NCBI RefSeq assembly: GCF_030687145.1
Contig: NZ_CP117460.1
Span: forward strand, 558,001-622,000
DNA from: Pseudomonas sp. FP1742
Lineage (GTDB): Bacteria; Pseudomonadota; Gammaproteobacteria; Pseudomonadales; Pseudomonadaceae
Length of the DNA stretch: 64,000 nt
Direction: 5' to 3'
Positions 25,998-37,145 of the stretch are shown in pieces. The notes beneath the pieces were generated by a model. The model saw nothing but the letters and a program-made list of their open reading frames with translations. It made no database searches and had not been told where the DNA came from. Every line of letters starts with the position of its first letter. Positions within the stretch are counted from its first letter, which is position 1. A program made the translations under genes and the position numbers.

Positions 25998-26888
25998 ATG
26001 AACATGCAATGGAATCTGGAACAGCTGCGCTTGTTTGTCAGGGTAGCGGAGCAACGATCGTTTTCCGCGGTGGCGCGGGATCAACGCAAGGCGCAGTCGG
26101 CGGTCAGCAGTTCGATTGCGCTGCTGGAGGAGGACTTGGGCGTCAGCCTGTTCGACCGCAGCAGTGGTCGTCAGCCGAAACTCACCGAAGCCGGTACCGC
26201 CCTGCTTGAAGAGGCGCGGGAAGTGCTGCGCCAATGTGAGCGCCTCAACGGCCGGGCATTGGCGATGATGCGCGGTCAGGAAGCGAGTCTGCGTGTGGCC
26301 CAGGACGAGGCGATGCCCTATCAGGCGGTGGTTGAAAGCTTCGAGGCCCTGGCTGAACAATTTCCCAGCCTCGAAGTGCAGCTGACCAGCGCCGCTCAGG
26401 GCGATGTGGCGCGCAAACTGGTGGAGCGCCGGGCGGACCTGGGCTTGCTGTTTTATCATGAGCAGATTCCCGAAGCCCTCGAACGGCGTGTGCTGGGTAG
26501 TGTCGAGATGGTCACCGTGTGCGGCGTGGGGCATCCAATGGCCAGGCAGATGCAGGTCGATTGCCAGCAACTGGCGCAGCATCGACAGTTGCTGATGTCC
26601 ACGCAGTCCAGCGTCTACCCCGGCAGTGAGCCGGCCAGCCCGCAGGTGTGGCGTGCCGACAGTTTCTACGTGATGGCCGAATGGGTGATGCGCGGCCTTG
26701 GCTGGGCCTGGTTGCCGCGCCATGTGGTGCAGTACCCGGCGTATCAGAATCTGATGGTTGAACTGACCAGTGAATGGACGCCCCCGGCATTGATTGTGGA
26801 ACTGGTCTGGCGCCGCGACGAGCCCCTCGGCCCGGCAGCCCGTTGGCTGGCGGAACGTTTTGCCGTGCACTTGCAGGCGATCGGCTAA
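25998..26888 (+). CDS. LysR-family transcription regulator
   Basis: A 296-aa LysR-type regulator. The winged helix occupies about residues 5-64, with SFSAVARDQRKAQSAVSSSI as the helix-turn-helix and LFDRSSGRQPKLTEAG after it. The rest is the co-inducer domain. It is divergent from emrE, with 103 bases between the starts, so it may act on the shared region. The ATG at 25998 is chosen as the first of two close Met codons. Confidence 0.88.
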   Translation: MNMQWNLEQLRLFVRVAEQRSFSAVARDQRKAQSAVSSSIALLEEDLGVSLFDRSSGRQPKLTEAGTALLEEAREVLRQCERLNGRALAMMRGQEASLRVAQDEAMPYQAVVESFEALAEQFPSLEVQLTSAAQGDVARKLVERRADLGLLFYHEQIPEALERRVLGSVEMVTVCGVGHPMARQMQVDCQQLAQHRQLLMSTQSSVYPGSEPASPQVWRADSFYVMAEWVMRGLGWAWLPRHVVQYPAYQNLMVELTSEWTPPALIVELVWRRDEPLGPAARWLAERFAVHLQAIG

Positions 26889-26910
26889 AAAACCGATAAA
26901 CTCCGCCGTC

Positions 26911-28188
26911 ATGAATAGAACTCTCTACACCGCGCTGTTTTACCTGGGGCTGCCATTGGTAGCGATTCGGCTTTGGCTGCGGGCGCGCAAGGCGCCGGCG
27001 TACGCCAAACGCATCGGCGAACGTTTCTCCCTCGCGCTGCCGGCGATGAAGCCGGGCGGCCTTTGGGTGCACGCGGTATCGGTGGGTGAAAGCATCGCCG
27101 CGGCACCGATGATTCGTGCCCTGCTGCAACGTTATCCGACGCTGCCGATTACCGTCACTTGCATGACCCCGACCGGGTCCGAGCGCATCCAGGCATTGTT
27201 TGCCAATGAGCCACGCATTCAGCACTGCTATCTGCCCTACGACTTGCCCTGCGCCGCGGCGCGATTCCTTGATCGGGCCCGGCCAAAACTGGCGGTGATC
27301 ATGGAAACCGAGCTCTGGCCCAACCATATCCATCAGTGCGCCAAACGCGGGATTCCCGTGGCCCTGGCCAATGCACGACTGTCAGAGCGCTCGGCCAAAG
27401 GTTATGGCCGCTTCCATAAACTGACCCGGCCAATGCTCGCCGAGATGAGCCTGTTCGCGGTGCAGACCGAAGCCGAGGCCCAGCGTTTTCGCGATTTGGG
27501 CGCGCGCCCGGAAACCGTCGAAGTGACTGGTTCGATCAAGTTCGACCTGACTATCGATCCGCAGCTGTTGCAGCGTGCCGCCGAATTGCGGGGACAATGG
27601 CAGGCGCTGGAACGCCCGGTGTGGATCGCCGCGAGTACCCATGAAGGTGAAGACGAAGTGGTGCTCGATGCCCATCGTCGGCTACTGGCCAATCACCCCG
27701 ATGCCTTGCTGATTCTGGTGCCGCGTCACCCGGAGCGTTTCAATCCGGTGTTCGAGTTGTGCCGGCAAAAAGGTTTCGCCACGGTACGGCGTTCGACGGG
27801 TGAGCCGGTGACCGCCGACACGTCGGTGCTGCTGGGTGACACCATGGGCGAGTTGCTGTTTCTCTATGCCTTGGCCGACAGCGCTTTCGTCGGCGGCAGC
27901 CTGGTGCCCAACGGCGGCCATAACCTGCTGGAGCCGGCGGCCCTGGCCAAACCGGTGCTCAGCGGGCCGCACCTGTTCAACTTCCTCGAAATCGCCGCGC
28001 AGTTACGCAGCGCCGGAGCGTTGGCCGAGGTCGATGATGCCGAAGGGCTGGCGCTGGCGGTGCAGCGGCTGTTCGAACTGCCGCGCGATGCGCAGCGGAT
28101 GGCGGAGGCGGGGCTGAAGGTGATGCGCACCAATCAGGGCGCGTTGCAGCGGTTGCTGGATGGGTTGGGGCGGTTGATCGAGCGTTAG
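26911..28188 (+). CDS. waaA: WaaA, Kdo transferase
   Basis: A 425-aa GT30 enzyme of normal length that adds Kdo residues from CMP-Kdo to lipid IVA at the inner face of the inner membrane. An N-terminal hydrophobic anchor (about 7-22) is followed by HAVSVGESIAA, where Glu60 is the catalytic base position. The donor domain shows VWIAASTHEGED, LVPRHPERF and NGGHNLLEPAALAKPV. The ATG at 26911 gives the expected N-terminus and lies 22 bases after the LysR stop. Confidence 0.95.
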   Translation: MNRTLYTALFYLGLPLVAIRLWLRARKAPAYAKRIGERFSLALPAMKPGGLWVHAVSVGESIAAAPMIRALLQRYPTLPITVTCMTPTGSERIQALFANEPRIQHCYLPYDLPCAAARFLDRARPKLAVIMETELWPNHIHQCAKRGIPVALANARLSERSAKGYGRFHKLTRPMLAEMSLFAVQTEAEAQRFRDLGARPETVEVTGSIKFDLTIDPQLLQRAAELRGQWQALERPVWIAASTHEGEDEVVLDAHRRLLANHPDALLILVPRHPERFNPVFELCRQKGFATVRRSTGEPVTADTSVLLGDTMGELLFLYALADSAFVGGSLVPNGGHNLLEPAALAKPVLSGPHLFNFLEIAAQLRSAGALAEVDDAEGLALAVQRLFELPRDAQRMAEAGLKVMRTNQGALQRLLDGLGRLIER

Positions 28189-28203
28189 ACCGGTTGCCTG
28201 AAA

Positions 28204-28285
28204 CAAAAAGATCGCAGCCTTCGGCAGCTCCTGCAGGGTGTACATCGATCCCAATGCAGGAGCTGCCAAAGACTGCGATCTTTTG
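28204..28285. terminator. Large hairpin between waaA and tolC
   Basis: Near-perfect arms AAAAGATCGCAG...GCAGCTCCTGCA and TGCAGGAGCTGC...CTGCGATCTTTT enclose a 19-base loop. It lies between two converging genes and has A and T runs at both ends, so it may end transcription both ways. The sequence is a known type of repeated element in Pseudomonas genomes. Confidence 0.75.
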
Positions 28286-28288
28286 CTT

Positions 28289-29722
28289 TTAAGGTTTGGC
28301 TTTGAGCTGTTCCGCCGCAGCCTTGGCCAGATCCGGTGGCAAGAAGTCCTTGTCCGGGTTGTAGTCGGCTTTGAGGTAACGCGTCAGGTCCTGCAAATCC
28401 CCCGGGTTCAAGGTGCCGGCGGCCTGCTTCAGGCGCAGGTTGTCGAGGATGTAGTCGTAGCGGGTGTTGTTGTAGTTGCGCACCGAGGTGTACAGCTGAC
28501 GCTGGGCATCGAGCACGTCGACGATGTTGCGCGTCCCCACCTGATAACCGATTTCGGTCGCTTCCACCGCGCTCTGGTTGGAAATGATCGACTGCCGACG
28601 CGCCTGCACCTGTTCGACGTCGGTGTTCACGGCGCGGTGCAGATTGCGGGTGTTTTCCACGACCTGGCGACGCAACGCTTCGCGTTGTTGCTCGGTCTGA
28701 TCCAGCCGTGAATAAGACTCACGCACCTGGGAGCTGGTGAGACCGCCGCTGTAGATCGGGATGCTCAATTGCAGGCCGACGGTGCGTTGTTCGACATCGC
28801 CACCGTAACGCACGCCGGTCGCGCTCGGGTTGGTAAAGCCGAGGGCGTCGTTGTCACCTTTCTTGTATTGCGCGACCGCATCCAGGGTGGGGGCATGCCC
28901 GGCCTTGCGTTGCTTGAGGGTCTCTTCGGCGGCGCTCACCGCGTAGTTGCTGGCCAGCAAATTCAGATTCTGTTTGGCGGCGGTATCGACCCAGGCCTTG
29001 GCGTCGTTCGGTGCCGGCGGCAGGATCGGCAAGGTGTGGACGATGCCCTGGATCGAGTTGTACTGGCGATTGGTCAGGGTGATCAGCGCTTCGAACGCGT
29101 CATCCACCTGACGCTGGGCGAGAATCCGGTTGGCCCGCGCGGTGTCGTAACTGGCCTGGGATTGCAGCACATCGGTCTTGTCCGACAGGCCGACGTCGAA
29201 GCGCTCGTTGGACTGGTCGAGCTGGCGCTTGAAGGCTGCTTCTTCGGCTTTGGTCGAGGCCAGGTTGTCCTGGCTGCGCAGCACGTTGAAGTAGCTTTCG
29301 GCGCTTTGCAGGATCAGGTTCTGTTCGGTAGCCGAGAGTTGCAGGGCGGCCTGTTCATTGACGTCCTTGGCGGCCTGGAACTGGAACCAGCGGTCGGCGC
29401 GGAAAATCGGTTGCGACAGGGTCGCCTGATACACCGTGCCGCTGCGGTTCGAGGTTACCGATGGCTGATCGAGCGCGGTGCGGGTGTCGTTCAGGTTGGC
29501 ACCGGCCGACAGGTTGGGCAGCAACCCGGCGCGGGCCTGGGGCACGACTTCCTTCTGGGCGCCGTATTGGGCGCGGGCGGCGGCGATATCGGCGTTGTTG
29601 TCCACCGCTTCCTGATAGACGCTGACCAGGTCGGTCTTGGTCGATAAGGGCGCTTCTGCTGCCCAGGCCATTCCATTGGACGCACAAGACACGGCAAGGG
29701 CCAGTGAGAGTTTGCGCAGCAT
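28289..29722 (-). CDS. tolC: TolC-type outer-membrane efflux channel
   Basis: A 477-aa outer-membrane factor. Residues 1-22 form a signal peptide ending in AWA-AEA. The body has the TolC repeat of long helices with beta segments: VAVxx-like ATLSQPIFRADRWFQFQ and LQLSIPIYSGGLTSSQVRES are the paired strand motifs, and NTRYDYILDNLRLKQAAG is the family end signature. It would form a trimeric tunnel for type I secretion or drug efflux. In P. aeruginosa the gene beside thiC encodes OpmH, the closest to E. coli TolC. It is divergent from thiC. Confidence 0.9.
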   Translation of the reverse strand: MLRKLSLALAVSCASNGMAWAAEAPLSTKTDLVSVYQEAVDNNADIAAARAQYGAQKEVVPQARAGLLPNLSAGANLNDTRTALDQPSVTSNRSGTVYQATLSQPIFRADRWFQFQAAKDVNEQAALQLSATEQNLILQSAESYFNVLRSQDNLASTKAEEAAFKRQLDQSNERFDVGLSDKTDVLQSQASYDTARANRILAQRQVDDAFEALITLTNRQYNSIQGIVHTLPILPPAPNDAKAWVDTAAKQNLNLLASNYAVSAAEETLKQRKAGHAPTLDAVAQYKKGDNDALGFTNPSATGVRYGGDVEQRTVGLQLSIPIYSGGLTSSQVRESYSRLDQTEQQREALRRQVVENTRNLHRAVNTDVEQVQARRQSIISNQSAVEATEIGYQVGTRNIVDVLDAQRQLYTSVRNYNNTRYDYILDNLRLKQAAGTLNPGDLQDLTRYLKADYNPDKDFLPPDLAKAAAEQLKAKP

Positions 29723-29932
29723 GAGGCCATCCCTAAAAAATTATGCTGATAATTTGAACGCCAAGGCTACGGCGCGGCGCACTGCAGCGTCAAGGCAGAG
29801 CGTCAAGGCGCGGCACGGCGTAGCGAGTGTAGTTGCACGCAGTCACGGCAACAATCCGCTGATTGCGCCATTCATCACGGTGTTTACCGTGGTGTTGGCG
29901 TTCTTTGCCGGTTATGTCTAGACTGGCCGGGT
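29723..29932. other. tolC upstream region
   Basis: About 210 bases between the tolC start and the riboswitch. The tolC side contains an AT-rich block (CATAAT and AAATTATCAG on the minus strand) that probably holds its promoter. A plus-strand frame here ends with a hydrophobic peptide (PFITVFTVVLAFFAGYV) but has no plausible start or ribosome site. Nothing else is seen. Confidence 0.4.
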
Positions 29933-32090
<2,158 letters not shown>

Positions 32091-32194
32091 TCTGACCTGT
32101 GATTGACGGCGGCTGTGCTGCCGTCTTCGCGAAAGCGCCAGATCAGGCACCAAAAATCCCACAGACACACTTATCCCTCCGAGATAACACCCCC

Positions 32195-33487
32195 TTGAGC
32201 ATCCAACCCAGCACTTACTCCCCGGATACCGCGGTACCGACCGACAAGCGCGTCTTCGGCGGTCGTGATCTGTTTTCCCTGTGGTTCTCCCTCGGCATCG
32301 GCCTGATGGTGTTGCAGACCGGCGCGCTGCTCGCTCCGGGGCTGGGCCTGTCCGGCTCATTGCTGGCGATTTTTCTCGGCACGCTGGTCGGCGTGCTGTT
32401 GCTGGCCGCTGTCGGCGTGATCGGCAGCGACACCGGGCTGTCGTCGATGGCCGCGCTGAAACTCAGCCTCGGTAAAAAAGGTGCGAGCCTTCCGGCGGTG
32501 CTGAACCTGCTGCAACTGATTGGCTGGGGCTCGTTCGAAATCATCGTGATGCGCGACGCCGCCAGCCTGCTCGGCGCCCGTGCATTCAGCGAAGGCAGCC
32601 TGTGGTCGAATCCGCTTTTGTGGACGCTGTTCTTCGGTGCACTGGCGACCTTGCTGGCGGTCAGCGGCCCGTTGACTTTCGTGCGCAAGATCCTGCGCAA
32701 GTGGGGCATCTGGCTGCTGTTGGCCGCATGCATCTGGCTGACCTGGAACCTGTTCGCCAAGGCCGATCTGGCGGCGTTGTGGGCGCAGGCCGGTGATGGT
32801 TCGATGCCGTTCGCCGTGGGCTTCGACATTGCGATCGCGATGCCGCTGTCCTGGCTGCCGCTGATTGCCGACTACTCGCGTTTCGGCAAGCGTGCGAAGA
32901 ATGTCTTCGGCGGTACGGCACTGGGTTTCTTTATCGGTAACTTCTGGCTGATGAGCCTGGGCGTGGCCTACACCCTGGCGTTCGCGCCGAGCGGTGAAGT
33001 GAATGCCTTGCTGCTGGCGCTGGCCGGTGCCGGTCTGGGCATTCCACTGCTACTGATTCTGTTGGACGAGTCGGAAAATGCCTTTGCCGATATTCATTCG
33101 GCAGCGGTGTCCAGCGGGATTCTGCTGCGCTTGAAAGTCGAGCATCTGGCCTTGGCCATCGGCGTGATCTGCACGCTTATCGCTTGCCTGGCGCCATTGG
33201 CCCAGTACCAGAACTTCCTACTGTTGATCGGTTCGGTGTTTGCGCCGCTGTTCGGCGTGGTGCTGGTGGATCATTTCATCCTGCGCAAACGCAGTAGCCA
33301 GGTGGCGTCGGCTGCCTTGCGCTGGCCGGCGTTGCTCGCCTGGTTGGGCGGGGTGAGCACCTATCACCTGCTGGCCAATCTCTATCCGGACATCGGCGCA
33401 ACCCTGCCGTCGCTGGTACTGGCAGGGCTGCTGCAACTGGTGCTTGGTCGGGCCTTCAGCTACGGCCGGGAAACAGCTCAGGCTTGA
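32195..33487 (+). CDS. cytX: CytX-like hydroxymethylpyrimidine permease
   Basis: A 430-aa NCS1-family permease with about 12 membrane segments. LFSLWFSLGIGLMVLQTGAL and SWLPLIADYSRFGKRAKN are typical of the cytosine/HMP group. The TTG at 32195 is preferred because it gives the normal N-terminus before the conserved SPDTAVPTDKRVFGGRDL; a GTG at 32099 would add 32 polar residues. Next to a riboswitch-controlled thiC it most likely brings in HMP for thiamine synthesis. Its last 32 bases overlap the end of the convergent lipoprotein gene. Confidence 0.85.
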   Translation: MSIQPSTYSPDTAVPTDKRVFGGRDLFSLWFSLGIGLMVLQTGALLAPGLGLSGSLLAIFLGTLVGVLLLAAVGVIGSDTGLSSMAALKLSLGKKGASLPAVLNLLQLIGWGSFEIIVMRDAASLLGARAFSEGSLWSNPLLWTLFFGALATLLAVSGPLTFVRKILRKWGIWLLLAACIWLTWNLFAKADLAALWAQAGDGSMPFAVGFDIAIAMPLSWLPLIADYSRFGKRAKNVFGGTALGFFIGNFWLMSLGVAYTLAFAPSGEVNALLLALAGAGLGIPLLLILLDESENAFADIHSAAVSSGILLRLKVEHLALAIGVICTLIACLAPLAQYQNFLLLIGSVFAPLFGVVLVDHFILRKRSSQVASAALRWPALLAWLGGVSTYHLLANLYPDIGATLPSLVLAGLLQLVLGRAFSYGRETAQA

Positions 33488-34202
33488 GAATGCCGTTCAG
33501 GCGCGGGTAGGGGATCTTCAGTTCGACGTGGCCCAGTGCGTAAGGCGCGAGGGTGCTCACTTCGTACTTGAGGATCACCCCGCCGTAGGTCAGCGCCACG
33601 TTCTGGGTTTTGACGAAGGGCCAGCGTTTGACGAACTCTGGCTCCTGATCGAGCTTGGTGCTGATCAGCCAGCTGTTGTGCGCCACCTGGGCCGCTTTCC
33701 AGAACGCTTCTTCCTGACCCGGGATCACCATGTCCGAGAGGGTCAGCACTTTATGCTGCTGACGTGAATAGTTGATGAAACCGCGGCCCGGCGTGCCATG
33801 GTCACCGCCGGTGTCCAGGTAGCTGGACAATTCAATGATCACCAAGCCGTCATGCTGTTCACGTACCTTGGCTTGCAGGTAGCTGCTGTAGTGCGGCCCG
33901 GCACTGCTTAAAAACTGCTCTCGATACGCCGCCAGCGTCGGTGCCACAGGGGCGTCGGGCGCGATGCGGGTCATTTGCAGCAGGCGTTTTTCGATGATGC
34001 CGTCCAGCGCGGGTTCAGCCGGGAAACGCAGCGTATCGATGTTCACCAGCGGGCAATCAGGATTGGCGCAACCTGGTTTCAGCTGTTCGGAAGCGTCGCG
34101 GGTGGTTTCCAGCGGCGCCCGGTAATTGGGCTGGAACAGACTCTGGCACGCACCCAGGGTCAGGGCGATGGCGGCCACAGAGGCGATCTTGAAAAGCGAC
34201 AT
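33456..34202 (-). CDS. DUF3298/RsiV-like lipoprotein
   Basis: A 248-aa predicted lipoprotein: a charged N-terminus, hydrophobic core and lipobox LGAC (Cys near residue 19). The mature part with VIIELSSYLDTGGDHGTPGR followed by FINYSRQQHKVLTLSDMV resembles the RsiV/PdaC-type DUF3298 domain (about residues 130-235), which in some proteins binds lysozyme or peptidoglycan. AAGGA precedes the ATG at 34202; an ATG at 34256 would spoil the signal peptide. It matches PA4972 by place and converges on cytX with a 32-base overlap. Confidence 0.75.
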   Translation of the reverse strand: MSLFKIASVAAIALTLGACQSLFQPNYRAPLETTRDASEQLKPGCANPDCPLVNIDTLRFPAEPALDGIIEKRLLQMTRIAPDAPVAPTLAAYREQFLSSAGPHYSSYLQAKVREQHDGLVIIELSSYLDTGGDHGTPGRGFINYSRQQHKVLTLSDMVIPGQEEAFWKAAQVAHNSWLISTKLDQEPEFVKRWPFVKTQNVALTYGGVILKYEVSTLAPYALGHVELKIPYPRLNGILKPELFPGRS

Positions 34203-34431
34203 GGGCGTCCTTAATGAAACAGGGGAAGGCGAAAAGTTACCCGCTTCGACTCTCAACGAAGCAGTCAGTTCGCCACTAAGCTAATTAGAGTTGGTTTCGC
34301 CCTCACCGTCTATCCCGCTGACTGTAAAGGGGCTGCATCAAACATGGCGGGCGCGTTAGGATGGCGCGAAGTCGAGGTTGCAAGTAACAAAAAGGAGCCT
34401 CGTACAGGATTTGAGTAAACGAGGATTGTTC

Positions 34432-35049
34432 ATGACTGATTTTGCCAACGCCATTCCGACCGCCGTTGATATCGTTCGGCGCGAAAAGTGCTATGAGGGC
34501 TTCTACAAGCTCGACCGTGTGCACTTGCGCCACGAATTGTTCGCCGGAGGCATGAGTCGCGAGATCAATCGTGAAGTGTTCGTGCGCCACGATGCGGTGT
34601 GTGTGTTGCCTTACGATCCGCAGCGCGACGAAGTGGTGCTGATCGAGCAGTTTCGCGTCGGCGCCATGGGCAAGACCGACAATCCGTGGCTGATCGAACT
34701 GGTCGCCGGTCTGATCGACAAGGACGAAATACCGGAAGAAGTTGCTCACCGCGAAGCGCAGGAGGAAGCTGGGCTTGTATTCGGGGCACTCTGGCCGATG
34801 ACCAAATATTTTCCATCGCCGGGTGGCAGTAACGAATTCGTGCATTTGTATCTGGGGCGTTGTGACAGTGCCGGGGTTGGCGGCCTGCATGGGCTGGAGG
34901 AAGAGGCAGAAGATATTCGCGTCACGGTCTGGGCTTTCGACGATGCCCTGCAAGCCGTGCGCGACGGACGTATTGCCAACGCGCCAAGCATCATTGCCTT
35001 GCAATGGCTGGCTTTGAATCGCGTTGAAGTGAGGGGGTTATGGTCGTAA
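34432..35049 (+). CDS. nudF: ADP-ribose pyrophosphatase
   Basis: A 205-aa Nudix hydrolase. The Nudix box is complete: Gly-X5-Glu-X7-Arg-Glu-X2-Glu-Glu-X-Gly, in GLIDKDEIPEEVAHREAQEE and the following AGL. The length and the N-terminal dimer domain fit NudF-type ADP-ribose pyrophosphatases, which split ADP-ribose to AMP and ribose 5-phosphate. CGAGGA precedes the ATG at 34432; an upstream ATG has no site. It overlaps the DUF1249 gene by 10 bases, the conserved order nudF - DUF1249 - cpdA. Confidence 0.92.
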   Translation: MTDFANAIPTAVDIVRREKCYEGFYKLDRVHLRHELFAGGMSREINREVFVRHDAVCVLPYDPQRDEVVLIEQFRVGAMGKTDNPWLIELVAGLIDKDEIPEEVAHREAQEEAGLVFGALWPMTKYFPSPGGSNEFVHLYLGRCDSAGVGGLHGLEEEAEDIRVTVWAFDDALQAVRDGRIANAPSIIALQWLALNRVEVRGLWS

Positions 35050-35492
35050 ACAAGCTGCGCGATCGCTATCGGGTCGATCTCGTGGGGCTGCAAGCTTCCT
35101 GCGAGGCCAACTACGCGCGCCTGATGCGGCTATTGCCAGACATGCGCAACGATCCGGCGGCCCGGCGCATTGCCGTGACCCAGGGCGACCAGATGCTCGG
35201 CGTGCTGGCCCTGGAAGTGCTGCAAGCCTGTCCATACACCACCACCTTGCAAGTGCGCCAGGAACACAGCCTGCCCTGGTTGCCGGTGCCGCAACTGGAA
35301 GTTCAGGTGTACCACGACGCGCGCATGGCCGAAGTTATCAGCGCCGAACATGCACGACGCTTTCGCGGCATCTATCCTTACCCGAACGCCGCGATGCATC
35401 AGCCGGACGAAAAGGCCCAGCTCAATCTGTTCCTGGGGGAATGGCTGAGTCATTGCCTGGCTTGCGGACACGAGTATGCCGTTGTGCGCTAA
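35040..35492 (+). CDS. DUF1249 protein (YqiB family)
   Basis: A 150-aa cytoplasmic protein of the DUF1249/YqiB family, known mainly for its fixed place between nudF and cpdA in gamma-proteobacteria. Segments typical of the family are LQASCEANYARLMRLLPDM and YPYPNAAMHQPDEKAQLNLF. No catalytic motif is known. It begins inside the end of nudF, so it is translationally coupled. Confidence 0.85.
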   Translation: MVVNKLRDRYRVDLVGLQASCEANYARLMRLLPDMRNDPAARRIAVTQGDQMLGVLALEVLQACPYTTTLQVRQEHSLPWLPVPQLEVQVYHDARMAEVISAEHARRFRGIYPYPNAAMHQPDEKAQLNLFLGEWLSHCLACGHEYAVVR

Positions 35493-35604
35493 GAGCCCTG
35501 TGTAGTTGTGAACTGCGTCCGGTTCACAGGTTTCCTCTTTTGATCGTCCCCCAGCATAATTACGGCACTTAACCAACCCCGTGATCACGCCCTGGGAGAA
35601 TGCC

Positions 35605-36420
35605 TTGCCGAGCGTATCCACATTGACCACCGCCGATGCGGCGTTGCTGGTGCAACTGTCCGACAGTCATCTGTTTGCCGAGGCGAACGGGACGTTGCTG
35701 GGCATGAATACCTGCGACAGCCTGCAACAGGTGATCGAGCTGGTATTGAAGCAGCAGCCGCGGATCGATCTGATGATCGCCAGTGGTGATCTGTCCCAGG
35801 ACGGGACGCTGGAGTCATACCAGTTGTTTCGCGACCTGACGCGGCAGATCGATGCCCCGGCGCGCTGGATTCCCGGTAATCATGACGAGCCGCGGATCAT
35901 GGCCGAGGCCGCCGTGCAAAGTGCGCTGCTGGAGCCGGTGGTGGACATCGGCAACTGGCGGGTTACGTTGCTTGATTCGGCGGTGCCGGGGTCGGTGCCG
36001 GGGTATTTGCAGGATGAGCAGTTGCAATTGCTGGCCCGTTCGTTGAGCGAAGCGCCGCAGCGGCATCATCTGGTGTGTTTCCATCATCATCCGGTGTCGA
36101 TCGGGTGTGCGTGGATGGAGCCCATTGGATTGCGCAATCCAGAAGCGTTGTTCGCGGTGCTGGATCGCTTTCCACACGTGCGTGCGGTGCTTTGGGGGCA
36201 TGTGCATCAGGAAATTGACCAGATGCGCAACGGTGTTCGCCTGATCGCATCACCCTCGACCTGCATTCAGTTCGAGCCGGGCAGTGAGGATTTCAAAGTG
36301 AGTGAGCAGGCGCCGGGGTATCGGTGGTTGCGGCTTTTGCCGGATGGTCAGCTTGAAACTGGTGTTGAGCGCGTTACCGGTTTCGATTTCCAGATCGATT
36401 ACGGTTCCAGCGGCTACTGA
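35605..36420 (+). CDS. cpdA: CpdA, 3',5'-cyclic-AMP phosphodiesterase
   Basis: A 271-aa class III metallo-phosphodiesterase that hydrolyses cAMP to AMP and so tunes Vfr-type signalling. Metal-binding motifs are visible: QLSDSHLF, ASGDLSQDG, IPGNHDEPR, CFHHHPV and LWGHVHQE. The TTG at 35605 follows GGGAGA at good distance; a GTG at 35581 lacks a site. Length and place match the P. aeruginosa gene. Confidence 0.93.
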   Translation: MPSVSTLTTADAALLVQLSDSHLFAEANGTLLGMNTCDSLQQVIELVLKQQPRIDLMIASGDLSQDGTLESYQLFRDLTRQIDAPARWIPGNHDEPRIMAEAAVQSALLEPVVDIGNWRVTLLDSAVPGSVPGYLQDEQLQLLARSLSEAPQRHHLVCFHHHPVSIGCAWMEPIGLRNPEALFAVLDRFPHVRAVLWGHVHQEIDQMRNGVRLIASPSTCIQFEPGSEDFKVSEQAPGYRWLRLLPDGQLETGVERVTGFDFQIDYGSSGY

Positions 36421-36494
36421 TTTCCACGCCTATCCCCGATTCCCCCGACACCCTGTAAACTCCGTCTTCTTTACCCGACGTACAGGGAGCTCAA

Positions 36495-37103
36495 ATGTCT
36501 GGTTCGATCCTTTATATCCACGGTTTCAACAGCGCGCCCGCATCGAAAAAGGCCTGTCAGTTGATGAATGTGATGGAGCGGCTGGGCTTGAGCGATCAGT
36601 TGCGCGTGCCGGCCTTGCATCACCATCCCCGCGAGGCCATCGGTCAGCTGGAGCAGGCGATTGCCGAGCTGGGGCGGCCACTGCTGGTCGGCAGCTCACT
36701 CGGCGGCTACTATGCGACTCACCTGGCCGAGCGCCATGGCTTGAAAGCCCTGCTGATCAACCCGGCCGTCAGCCCGCACCGGATGTTCGACGGATTTCTG
36801 GGAACGCAGAAAAACCTGTATACCAATGAGACCTGGGAAATGACCCACGACCATGTGACGGCCCTGGCCGAGCTGGAAGTGCCGGCGCCCCAGGATCCGC
36901 AGCGGTTTCAGGTGTGGTTGCAGACCGCTGATGAAACGCTGGATTATCGCCTCGCCCAGCAGTATTACCGGGCCTGTGCCTTGCGCATTCAGGCCGGCGG
37001 CGACCATAGTTTCCAGGGTTTTGCCGCGCAACTGCCGGCCATACTGAGTTTTGCCGGCATCGGCGCAGATTTGTATCAGGCAATCGATTTCACGGCACTG
37101 TGA
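36495..37103 (+). CDS. yqiA: YqiA-type esterase
   Basis: A 202-aa small alpha/beta-hydrolase of the YqiA (UPF0227) family. ILYIHGFNSAPASKKA is the oxyanion region, GSSLGGYYATHLA holds the nucleophile Ser, and GGDHSFQGF the catalytic His. It cleaves short-chain esters in vitro; the natural substrate is unknown. AGGGAGC precedes the ATG. The order cpdA - yqiA - parE is conserved in gamma-proteobacteria. Confidence 0.9.
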   Translation: MSGSILYIHGFNSAPASKKACQLMNVMERLGLSDQLRVPALHHHPREAIGQLEQAIAELGRPLLVGSSLGGYYATHLAERHGLKALLINPAVSPHRMFDGFLGTQKNLYTNETWEMTHDHVTALAELEVPAPQDPQRFQVWLQTADETLDYRLAQQYYRACALRIQAGGDHSFQGFAAQLPAILSFAGIGADLYQAIDFTAL

Positions 37104-37145
37104 GTCCTTGCCCCTTTTTCACTGGAACACTGACGACGAGACCCC

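Noticed and set aside
29637..29921. Plus-strand frame ending in a hydrophobic peptide before the riboswitch
   Set aside because: Overlaps the tolC start and has no start codon with a ribosome site near the hydrophobic part.
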